The notes beneath the pieces were generated by a model that was not told the DNA's origin, made no database searches, and worked only from the letters and a program-made list of their open reading frames with translations. Shown piece after piece: positions 6,400 to 13,584 of a DNA stretch of 15,951 nucleotides (positions are counted from its first letter, which is position 1; each line of letters starts with the position of its first letter). The translations under genes and the position numbers were made by a program. This DNA is from Thermococcus sp. (GTDB lineage Archaea > Methanobacteriota_B > Thermococci > Thermococcales > Thermococcaceae), in assembly GCA_027023165.1 (NCBI GenBank), contig JALVWX010000039.1, forward strand, positions 1 through 15,951, written 5' to 3'.

Positions 6400-7877
6400 C
6401 TCCTCCTCACCGCCCTGGGGATGAGGAAGAAGGTGCTTATTATGAAGACCAGCGTTGAGAATATCTCAAGCCTTCCAATCCACATGAGGAGTATCAGGAG
6501 CACCTTGAGGTCGGGCGCCATGTGGGCGGAGGTTATGCCGACGCTCAGCCCCACGTTTCCCTGCGCTGACGCAACCTCGAAGAACGAATCCGTCAGTCCC
6601 CTGCCAGTGCGGAGCATCATGTAGACCGTTCCAAAGAGCAGGAACGCCAGGTACGTCATCGTGAAGCTCATAACCTCCTGAACGTCCTCCTTGCTGAAGA
6701 GGTAGTCCCCTACCTTGCGCTTTATTACGGCGCCTCTCGGCAGTATCGCCTGCTGTATCGTCCATTTGAGGCTCTCGTACATGAGCGTGACGCGGATGAG
6801 CTTTATACCGCCCGCGGTGCTTCCTGCGCCGCCGCCTATGACCATGAGTATCCCCAGGATGAACTTTCCAAGCTCGGGGTATTTGCTCAGATCCGCTATG
6901 CCAAAACCGGTACAGCTTATTGCCGATACCGAGTGAAAAATCGCCTGCCTTAGAGCATCGCTGAGTCCATCACCTACTTGGTAGAGGCTGTAGGCAACGA
7001 GCGAAATCGCGGGGACTAGGAAGAAGAACATGTACCTGACCTGTATGTCGTCGAAGAAGGGCTTTAAATGCTTGCTCGTAAAAACCCTGTAGTGGACGGT
7101 GAAGTTGACCGCACCCATTATCATGAGGAATATCGTCACCGCCTCTATCGCGGTGCTGTTGTAGTAGCCGATGCTCGCGTCGTGGTTGCTCATACCACCT
7201 GTTCCAAGACCTGTCATGGCGTTGACGATGGAATCGAAGAGGGGCATGCCGTTGATGTAGTACAGGTAGATGCCGACGAGCGTCAGGACGAAGTAAATCT
7301 CGAATATCACCTTTGAGGTGTTCACAAGGTTGGGCAGGATCCTCTCGCTTCTCGCCTCCGCCCTGTATAGCCTCGCCGCGGCAACACCCGGCCTGATGAG
7401 GACGGTGAGGGCAACGAGGACTATTCCGATTCCGCCGAGCCACTGCATCCAGGCGCGCCAGAAGAGGAGCATGTGGGGATAGCTCGACAGGTGGGTCATG
7501 ACCGTTAGACCGGTTCCGGTCCAGGCGCTCATGCTCTCAAAGTAGGAGTCGAGGAAGCTCATGTGGGCGATGTAGATGAAGGGGACCACGCTTACAAAGG
7601 ACGCCATCAGCCAGATAAACGCCGCTGAAATCATGGCCTGCCTCAGATTAACGTCCTCAATCTTTTCCTGGTGCCTTCCCAGCCAGGCCCCGAGGAGTAT
7701 GCTCAGCGCCCCGGGAACCGCAAAGTACGGCACGTAGCTTATTTCCTTCGGGTAGAACCACGCCAGGATGACCGGCACGAAGTAGGCGAGTCCAACTCCC
7801 TGGAGGATTGGGCCTATTAGGTTCTTGACGACGAACAGGTCATCGGAGACGTTTATGTGCCTTCCAAGCTCGAACAT
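6396..7877 (-). CDS. trkH: TrkH-family potassium uptake membrane protein
   Basis: A 493-residue integral membrane protein of the TrkH/KtrB superfamily, which imports K+ through a pore made of four M1-P-M2 repeats. The four selectivity-filter loops are visible: TGTGLT at 120-125, TGLGTGG at 222-228, SCTGFG at 321-326 and AQGNVG at 438-443, each with the conserved glycine. The GGGAGSTAGGIK segment at 348-359 is the usual flexible gating loop region after repeat three. The normal TrkA/KtrA nucleotide-binding regulator is not adjacent. Instead the gene overlaps an ABC ATPase gene by ATGA. The start has GGTGG four to eight bases before the ATG and a TATA-like element about 34 bases upstream. Identity is firm; ion selectivity beyond K+ cannot be judged. 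Confidence 0.95.
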   Translation of the reverse strand: MFELGRHINVSDDLFVVKNLIGPILQGVGLAYFVPVILAWFYPKEISYVPYFAVPGALSILLGAWLGRHQEKIEDVNLRQAMISAAFIWLMASFVSVVPFIYIAHMSFLDSYFESMSAWTGTGLTVMTHLSSYPHMLLFWRAWMQWLGGIGIVLVALTVLIRPGVAAARLYRAEARSERILPNLVNTSKVIFEIYFVLTLVGIYLYYINGMPLFDSIVNAMTGLGTGGMSNHDASIGYYNSTAIEAVTIFLMIMGAVNFTVHYRVFTSKHLKPFFDDIQVRYMFFFLVPAISLVAYSLYQVGDGLSDALRQAIFHSVSAISCTGFGIADLSKYPELGKFILGILMVIGGGAGSTAGGIKLIRVTLMYESLKWTIQQAILPRGAVIKRKVGDYLFSKEDVQEVMSFTMTYLAFLLFGTVYMMLRTGRGLTDSFFEVASAQGNVGLSVGITSAHMAPDLKVLLILLMWIGRLEIFSTLVFIISTFFLIPRAVRRR

Positions 7878-7906
7878 GAACCCACCGTAGGCTTAGTGTC
7901 CCGCGG

Positions 7907-7915
7907 AAATAAAAG
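7907..7915 (-). promoter_or_regulatory. Promoter of the trkH operon
   Basis: On the minus strand GGGAAAACCTTTTATTTCC gives a purine-rich BRE followed by a TATA-like element, about 34 bases before the ATG at 7877, predicting a leader of only a few bases that still contains GGTGG. Confidence 0.5.
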
Positions 7916-7926
7916 GTTTTCCCGTG

Positions 7927-7952
7927 GAAAGGTTTAAGGGTTCCCGAAACCC
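7927..7952 (+). promoter_or_regulatory. Promoter of the methionine aminopeptidase gene with adjacent inverted repeat
   Basis: GGAAAGGTTTAAGG (BRE plus TATA at about 7933-7938) predicts transcription near 7960, just before the GGTGGT ribosome binding site at 7962-7967. Directly after the TATA box lies an inverted repeat, GGGTT at 7938-7942 and AACCC at 7948-7952 around a five-base spacer, inside the RNA polymerase footprint. It may be an operator or may be chance. Confidence 0.5.
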
Positions 7953-7971
7953 TCCAGGATTGGTGGTATGA

Positions 7972-8859
<888 letters not shown>

Positions 8860-8860
8860 G

Positions 8861-8895
8861 CTTTTTTCATGCCGGCCTCTAAAACTCCTTTTTTT
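8861..8895 (+). terminator. Double T-run terminator after the methionine aminopeptidase gene
   Basis: Two runs, CTTTTTTC at 8861-8868 and CCTTTTTTTGG at 8887-8897, follow the stop codon, a strong archaeal-type terminator on the plus strand. Confidence 0.65.
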
Positions 8896-8965
8896 GGAAC
8901 GTGAGGCCGGGTTTGGGCATTTGAGAACAGGGATTTGAGGGTGGAAACCCAGAAGGCTCGGCAGA

Positions 8966-9051
8966 TGGCGCCGGGGCAGGGATTTGAACCCTGGTGGGCA
9001 AAGCCCACTGGATCTCGAGTCCAGCGCCTTCCCAGGCTAGGCTACCCCGGC
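8966..9051 (-). tRNA. tRNA-Ser (anticodon CGA), CCA encoded
   Basis: The minus strand folds as a class II tRNA. The acceptor stem is GCCGGGG at 9051-9045 with CCCCGGC at 8976-8970, discriminator G at 8969 and encoded CCA at 8968-8966. T8 and A9 follow the acceptor stem. The anticodon arm is CTGGA-CTCGAGA-TCCAG, giving anticodon CGA, which reads UCG. A long variable arm (GTGGGC TTT GCCCAC) identifies serine, and the T arm is CAGGG-TTCAAAT-CCCTG. No intron is present. It lies between the methionine aminopeptidase gene and the divergent CBS-domain gene. The identity is supported independently by anticodon and variable arm. Confidence 0.97.
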
Positions 9052-9074
9052 GCGGTTTTGAGTTTCAGGTTGGG

Positions 9075-9084
9075 TTTTATAAAT
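9075..9084 (-). promoter_or_regulatory. TATA box of the tRNA-Ser gene
   Basis: ATTTATAAAA on the minus strand is centred about 28 bases upstream of the mature 5' end of the tRNA, an almost ideal archaeal TATA position. Confidence 0.65.
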
Positions 9085-9138
9085 CTTGCGAATTGGCATA
9101 GAATTCATTAACCTGCATTTACTAAACCCCTCCGGTTG

Positions 9139-9153
9139 AAAAGGTTTAAATTA
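9139..9153 (+). promoter_or_regulatory. Promoter of the CBS-domain gene
   Basis: GAAAAGGTTTAAATTA combines a purine-rich BRE with a TATA-like TTTAAATT, about 40 bases before the ATG at 9190, leaving a leader that carries the full GGAGGTGA ribosome binding site at 9178-9185. Confidence 0.6.
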
Positions 9154-9189
9154 TCGGGTGCCCTAGTAGGTTATGAAGGAGGTGACAGC

Positions 9190-10365
9190 ATGGTCGGTAT
9201 TCTTGTGCAGGAGGTTATGACCGACAGGTTCCAGAAAATCGACATCGACGCCCCCCTTTCTGAGGCGATCGGAATTTTTGAGAAGGAAGACCCCGACCTG
9301 ATTCTGGTCTTCGATGGAAAGCTGTACAAAGGGGTTCTGACCCAGGACCTCATAATTAGATCCCACCTCAAGTGGGACCCGACCAAGGCGAAAGTTAGGG
9401 ACGTTTACAAGCCCGCTCCGGTCGTTAAGCCGACCGAGGATCTCAGCAAGGCCGCCAAGCTCATGATGGAGGTTGACCTTCGCTCAATCCCCGTTGGGGA
9501 GAGCAAGGCTGAAATCATCGGAGTCATAAGCGATATGGAACTCCTCAAGAAGGTCGCGGAGGGTGACTTCGGTAAGAAAAAGGTCGAGGAGTTCATGACG
9601 AAGGACGTCATAACCCTCAGGCCCGAAGACACCGTTGCCAAGGCCTTCGCGACCATGCGCGACAACGCGATATCCAGGATCCCGATAGTTGACGAGACCG
9701 GAAAACTTGAGGGCCTCGTCACACTCCACGATCTCATCATAAGGTTCATAAAGCCGCGATTTAGGGCGCAGGCCGGTGAGGTCGCTGGAGAGAAGATACC
9801 GCCCTTCAGCATGCCCCTCCGTGATGTAATGATAAGGGGTGTGATAACCGCATCCCCCGACACGAAGGTTAGGGAAGCCGTTGCCACAATGATCAAGAAC
9901 GACATTGACGGCCTCATCATAGTGAACGAGGACAACAAGGTGGTCGGTGTTCTCACCGTAAAGGACCTGCTCCTGCCGATATCAAGAATGGTCGAGAAGG
10001 AGGCGCGCTTCTACCTCCAGCTCGGTGGTGATGCCGAGATACTCAGCGACTTCACCCGCGAGAGGATAATCGAGGACGTGAAGCGCTTCGTCGACGGCTA
10101 CGAGGACCTGCTCGGCCAGGAGGGCATAATCTACCTTTACATCAGGCGCTTCAACGAGAAGTTCAGGGGAGTTCACCTCTACCAGGCGAGGATGCGCGTT
10201 GTGACTGATAAGGGGACCTTCGTGGCCACCGGGGAAACCTGGGGCGCCATTCAGGCGGTCCACGACGCTATACGGGCCATCGAGAGGCAGCTCCTCCAGA
10301 AGGCGGAGCTTGAGAAGGACACCCACTACTACAAGAGGTTTATGGAGAGGATGGGCTTCATCTGA
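9190..10365 (+). CDS. Four-CBS-domain protein with C-terminal HPF/S30AE-like domain
   Basis: A 391-residue soluble protein. Four CBS motifs lie at about 5-60, 66-122, 131-187 and 209-264; the third and fourth show the full pattern (VEEFMTKDVITLRPEDT ... ISRIPIVDETGKLEGLVTLHDL and RDVMIRGVITASPDT ... DGLIIVNEDNKVVGVLTVKDL). CBS pairs bind adenosine nucleotides and act as energy sensors. Residues about 272-375 follow a beta-alpha-beta-beta-beta-alpha order, ending in GTFVATGETWGAIQAVHDAI and RAIERQLLQK, which matches the closing helix and AI..A...(L/I)ERQL signature of hibernation-promoting factor (HPF, S30AE). A role at the ribosome under nucleotide control is my inference. I chose the ATG at 9190 because of GGAGGTGA just upstream; a TTG at 9136 would lie on the promoter itself. 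The stop overlaps the opposite DUF835 gene by eight bases. Confidence 0.9.
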   Translation: MVGILVQEVMTDRFQKIDIDAPLSEAIGIFEKEDPDLILVFDGKLYKGVLTQDLIIRSHLKWDPTKAKVRDVYKPAPVVKPTEDLSKAAKLMMEVDLRSIPVGESKAEIIGVISDMELLKKVAEGDFGKKKVEEFMTKDVITLRPEDTVAKAFATMRDNAISRIPIVDETGKLEGLVTLHDLIIRFIKPRFRAQAGEVAGEKIPPFSMPLRDVMIRGVITASPDTKVREAVATMIKNDIDGLIIVNEDNKVVGVLTVKDLLLPISRMVEKEARFYLQLGGDAEILSDFTRERIIEDVKRFVDGYEDLLGQEGIIYLYIRRFNEKFRGVHLYQARMRVVTDKGTFVATGETWGAIQAVHDAIRAIERQLLQKAELEKDTHYYKRFMERMGFI

Positions 10366-11470
10366 AGCCCCCCTCGAACTCCCTTTCGAGTATCTTTCTC
10401 TGCTTTTCGTCCAGGGCCTGCGGATTAACGAGGAGTACAACACTTCCCCCGGCGCTCGTTACCCTGTCCTTGACGTTCAGGAGGAACTTCATGGCGTTCT
10501 CAAAGCCGTTCTCGAGCATCAGGTATTCGAAGGCATCGATGTAGACCACGTGATATCCCTGGCTCACGGCCTTTGCTATCAGGTCCGTGAGGATGTCTAT
10601 CCTGGTGGGGCTTGTTGCGTAAACCGTCGGGGACTCGCTGAGTTTTCCTTCCTTGGCGCGGGTTATCCAGAACACCAGGGTCTCCGGGTGAACTTTCTTG
10701 GAGAGTTCCCTCACGTCCTCCCTCGTCACTATGACGGCTCCAGGTTTGGTGAAGAACTCCCCGAATTTCGAAAGCGCTTCCTCCCTGGAGCGGAACATGA
10801 ACGCTCCGGGCTTTATCTCAAGCTCGGTGCTAGAGGTGACAGGACTCAGAGGATAGAACACGAATTTTATGGCTCCAACAGCGGCGGAGAACCTGAAGAG
10901 CGCCCCCAGAAGGAACCCTATGGGTGCAAACCAGTCTATAAACCTCGTGACCGGGTAGGTCAGGTTGAGCGCGCCGAGGAGTACAAGTCCCCAGGGGAAC
11001 AGCTTTTCAGCCCAGTGCGACGATACCACGTAGTTCAGGAGCACCACCCCGAAGTAAATGAACGACAGCCCGAAGAACAGTGATGGGACCGAGGCACGGG
11101 CGGGGGGACTTGAAATGAGGTCTGTTGCGAGCAGGAAGAGCCACACGTATGCGGTAACCGTGATAATGGAGACGTAGACAACGTGCTTCAGCTTGCTCTC
11201 ACCGTATTTAAGGTGCACCGCGCCCCAGACGAGGAGTATCGCGATGAAGAAGTTCGGGATTTTGGCGGCCACTGTGTAGGCACAGGGCTTGATCGTTATC
11301 CCCAGCGGACCAAGGATGTATTCCTCGATGTCCATTGCGTCTATGAGGAATGCCGTGGTGAGGAGCGCCCACCCCTTTTCCCTTGTCTGGTACGCTTTGT
11401 AGAGCACCGCCGCGAAGAGCGCCCACCTCGAGAGGAAGTTAAGGTAGGCGATTACTGTGCTCCAGGTCAT
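10358..11470 (-). CDS. Seven-helix membrane protein with C-terminal DUF835 domain
   Basis: A 370-residue protein. The first ~206 residues hold about seven hydrophobic segments (near 3-23, 34-55, 67-86, 97-116, 128-149, 157-173 and 182-206) with few charged loops. The remainder, about 215-370, is soluble and matches the DUF835 family of Thermococcales: GAVIVTRED at 244-252, PTVYATSPTRIDILTDLIAKA at about 281-301, then VVYIDAFEYLMLENGFENAM at 308-327. The hydrophobic strand ending in D312 resembles a Walker B strand, but no Walker A loop is visible. The layout, a 7TM sensor-like part joined to a cytoplasmic module, suggests signalling, which is inference. GGAGGT at 11480-11485 lies inside glmU and the ATGA overlap with glmU indicates coupling. 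Last gene of the three-gene operon. Confidence 0.85.
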   Translation of the reverse strand: MTWSTVIAYLNFLSRWALFAAVLYKAYQTREKGWALLTTAFLIDAMDIEEYILGPLGITIKPCAYTVAAKIPNFFIAILLVWGAVHLKYGESKLKHVVYVSIITVTAYVWLFLLATDLISSPPARASVPSLFFGLSFIYFGVVLLNYVVSSHWAEKLFPWGLVLLGALNLTYPVTRFIDWFAPIGFLLGALFRFSAAVGAIKFVFYPLSPVTSSTELEIKPGAFMFRSREEALSKFGEFFTKPGAVIVTREDVRELSKKVHPETLVFWITRAKEGKLSESPTVYATSPTRIDILTDLIAKAVSQGYHVVYIDAFEYLMLENGFENAMKFLLNVKDRVTSAGGSVVLLVNPQALDEKQRKILEREFEGGFR

Positions 11471-12723
11471 CTGGGGCGGACCTCCTTATCCTGTTTAACG
11501 ATGAGAATGCTCATAGGAGGGACGTTCCTGTCCACTATCGCACCGGGACCTATGAAGGAGCCGCTCCCTATCTTCCTGCCGGGGTATATGCTCACGTTTA
11601 TCCCGGTCTTGACGCCGTGGCCTATTATGGCCCCGAGCTTGTGTCTGCCGCTGTTCTCCAGCTTTCCTTTGATCTCTACCCTGATGTTGCCCCGGTCATG
11701 CCTCAGGTTCGCAGTTATGGTTCCTGCCCCGAGGTTGGAGTTCTCGCCGATTATCGAGTCGCCCACGTAGTTGAGGTGCGGCGCGTTGCTGTTGTCCATT
11801 ATTATGGAGTTCTTCACCTCGACGGCGTTGCCTACGTGGCAGTTGTCTCCTATGCTGGTGTGGGACCTTATGAAGCAGTTCGGCCCTATGTGGGAGTTTC
11901 TGCCGATCTTGACGGGTCCGATTATGTAGGCACCGCTCCTTATCACGGTTCCCTCCCCGACCTCGACGGGGGGGATGAGCACCGCGCCAGGCTCCACCTC
12001 TCCCCTGACGTCGTGCTTCAGCTTGGTTTTGAGGAGGTACTCGTTCAGCTCCAGCATGTTCCAGGGTCTTCCTATGTCATTCCAGTAGCCGTCGTAAACG
12101 GCGTAGGCAACCCTCTTCCCCGCTTCGATCATGAGGTTCAGCGTGTCGGTGATTTCGTACTCGCCCCTCTCGCTGAGCTGGGTTTGGGATATGAAGTCGA
12201 ACACATCCGGCTTGAAGGCGTAGATTCCAAGGTTGGCATAGCCTGGAACCTTCCCCGGCTTTTCGAGAACCGCTCTAACGAGGTTCCCTTCCACCTCTAT
12301 CTTGCCGAAGTGGCTTAAATCCTCGAAGTGCTTGACGACGAGTGCCGCGTCCGCGTTTTCCTTTCTGAAGGTGGATATCAGCGCCCTCACTGCCTCTTCC
12401 TCGAAGTAGATGTCGCCGTTGACTGCTATGAACTCATCATCGACGTAGTCCTCCGCGGAGCCTATGGCCTTTGCGGTGCCGTCGCCGGGCCTCTGGTCGA
12501 CATAGGTAATGGGCTTTCCGTTGAACTCGTCTCCAAGCTCTTCAATGAGTTTTTCTTTCATGTAGCGTGTCACGACTATGAACTCGTCCACGAAAGGATC
12601 CAGGTTCTCCATGACGTACCCGATTATCGGCCTGTTTGCAACCTTCAGTATTACCTTAGGCCGGTCGTCAGTTAGGGGGCGAAGCCTCTCACCTCTCCCT
12701 GCGGCCAAGATTACTGCCTTCAC
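11467..12723 (-). CDS. glmU: Bifunctional sugar-1-phosphate nucleotidylyltransferase/acetyltransferase, archaeal GlmU type
   Basis: A 418-residue two-domain enzyme. The N-terminal nucleotidyltransferase domain (about 1-230) begins AVILAAGRGERLRPLT with K23 of DDRPK, has the nucleotide/sugar segment GDGTAKAIG at 80-88 and the metal-binding NGD at 102-104. The C-terminal half (about 245-400) is a left-handed beta helix with hexapeptide repeats (IIGPVKIGRNSHIGPN, SSIGDNCHVGN-like), typical of amino-sugar acetyltransferases. Together they would convert glucosamine-1-phosphate to UDP-GlcNAc or a related dTDP/UDP-sugar; archaeal members are known to be broad in substrate. I chose the GTG at 12723: GGAGGTGGT lies five bases upstream and the protein then starts at the conserved KAVILAAG. 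The open frame extends 58 codons further, but through the upstream gene without conserved sequence. It overlaps both neighbours by four bases. Confidence 0.94.
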   Translation of the reverse strand: MKAVILAAGRGERLRPLTDDRPKVILKVANRPIIGYVMENLDPFVDEFIVVTRYMKEKLIEELGDEFNGKPITYVDQRPGDGTAKAIGSAEDYVDDEFIAVNGDIYFEEEAVRALISTFRKENADAALVVKHFEDLSHFGKIEVEGNLVRAVLEKPGKVPGYANLGIYAFKPDVFDFISQTQLSERGEYEITDTLNLMIEAGKRVAYAVYDGYWNDIGRPWNMLELNEYLLKTKLKHDVRGEVEPGAVLIPPVEVGEGTVIRSGAYIIGPVKIGRNSHIGPNCFIRSHTSIGDNCHVGNAVEVKNSIIMDNSNAPHLNYVGDSIIGENSNLGAGTITANLRHDRGNIRVEIKGKLENSGRHKLGAIIGHGVKTGINVSIYPGRKIGSGSFIGPGAIVDRNVPPMSILIVKQDKEVRPR

Positions 12724-13529
12724 AACACCACCTCCATCAGGTAGACCACTATTGGGATGAGGCCCATCAGCGTTAGAAACGTTCTTCTGCTTAACCTCTC
12801 CCCCATTAGGAGCAGCGCCTTCATGAACAGAATTGAGGTTACAAAAGAGGACAGAAACGCCGTGAACGGAAGATAGACGGGCATAGCAGGGGTCCATCCC
12901 CCGAGGGGAATGAGGCGGAGCACGAGGTAAACCGGATATATCATAAACAGAAGCCCAAGCGCCTTCTTCGGTTTTATGCCCCCCGCGGAGAGGGCCAGCA
13001 GCACTAGTCCAGCCGCTGAGATTTCACCGAGCATGGCGAATCCCTGCGAAACCCCTGACGAGACGGCATCCAGAAGGGTCGGCTCGTCCGCGTTCCTGAG
13101 TCTGTCCTCCACGTCCTTGAGGGGTGCCTTATTCTTCCAGCAGAGCAGGCCAACGGCTATGATGGTGAGTCCGATAAGCGCGTTCACCGCATCGGAGGCC
13201 GCTGGGTCAACGACCTTCCATCCCCCCGCCGCGATGGGATAGCCGATCGCCACCGTGAACACCGCCGCGTACACGAAGTACCTGGCCTCCGCGCTGAACT
13301 CCTTTACGAGCGCTTTCCTGGTGCCGATGGATATCAGGTCACGGAAGTAGAAGATAACGGCGAAGATAACGCCCAGGTATGATGGGACGATGTAGTTCTG
13401 GTAATCCCTTGCAACCGCCCCCAGGAAGTGCGAAACGGCCGCACCGCCTATCCCGAGGGGCAACCACGACACCAGGGCTATCACGAAACCTGTAATCGCT
13501 GACGAGAGGTAATCGGCGGGAACCACCAT
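12720..13529 (-). CDS. UppP (BacA)-like polytopic membrane protein lacking the catalytic residues
   Basis: A 269-residue, very hydrophobic protein with about eight membrane segments and the UppP/BacA pattern. The two inverted-repeat signature regions align: residues 14-30 (GFVIALVSWLPLGIGGA) with E-G-L-T-E-F-L-P-V-S-S-T-G-H, and 159-175 (GVSQGFAMLGEISAAG) with G-x-x-Q-A-L-A-L-I-P-G-x-S-R-S-G. In active phosphatases E17, E21, S27, H30 and R174 (E. coli numbering) are needed; here the matching positions are I17, S21, I27, A30 and A172. It is therefore unlikely to dephosphorylate undecaprenyl diphosphate by the known mechanism. It might still bind or move polyprenyl phosphates. It opens an operon with glmU and the DUF835 gene (GTGA overlap). 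The ATG at 13529 has only a weak GTGAT-type binding site and a short leader. Confidence 0.85.
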   Translation of the reverse strand: MVVPADYLSSAITGFVIALVSWLPLGIGGAAVSHFLGAVARDYQNYIVPSYLGVIFAVIFYFRDLISIGTRKALVKEFSAEARYFVYAAVFTVAIGYPIAAGGWKVVDPAASDAVNALIGLTIIAVGLLCWKNKAPLKDVEDRLRNADEPTLLDAVSSGVSQGFAMLGEISAAGLVLLALSAGGIKPKKALGLLFMIYPVYLVLRLIPLGGWTPAMPVYLPFTAFLSSFVTSILFMKALLLMGERLSRRTFLTLMGLIPIVVYLMEVVL

Positions 13530-13545
13530 GCTATCACGACAACGA

Positions 13546-13570
13546 TTTTAACGGCCGGAAACATAAAGCT
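13546..13570. promoter_or_regulatory. Divergent promoter region between the UppP-like operon and the MBL-fold gene
   Basis: On the minus strand CGAAAGCTTTATG gives a BRE and TATA centred near 13565, about 35 bases before the ATG at 13529. On the plus strand TTTTAA at 13546-13551 is the best TATA candidate for the hydrolase gene and predicts a start of transcription near 13575, giving a very short leader. Confidence 0.45.
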
Positions 13571-13584
13571 TTCGAGTGGTCGAG

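Noticed and set aside
9136..9189. 18-codon N-terminal extension (TTG start) of the CBS-domain protein
   Set aside because: It overlaps the predicted BRE/TATA element and has no ribosome binding site, whereas the ATG at 9190 follows GGAGGTGA.
10310..11083. Plus-strand open frame (257 codons) opposite the DUF835 gene
   Set aside because: Charged, low-hydrophobicity nonsense-like translation with no motif; mirrors the codon bias of the minus-strand gene.
11617..12318. Plus-strand open frame (233 codons) opposite glmU
   Set aside because: Val/Tyr/Asp-rich shadow of the hexapeptide repeats on the other strand; no start context.
12724..12897. 58-codon N-terminal extension of the glmU frame
   Set aside because: It lies inside the UppP-like gene in another frame and has no conserved sequence; the GTG at 12723 with GGAGGTGGT starts exactly at the conserved nucleotidyltransferase N terminus.
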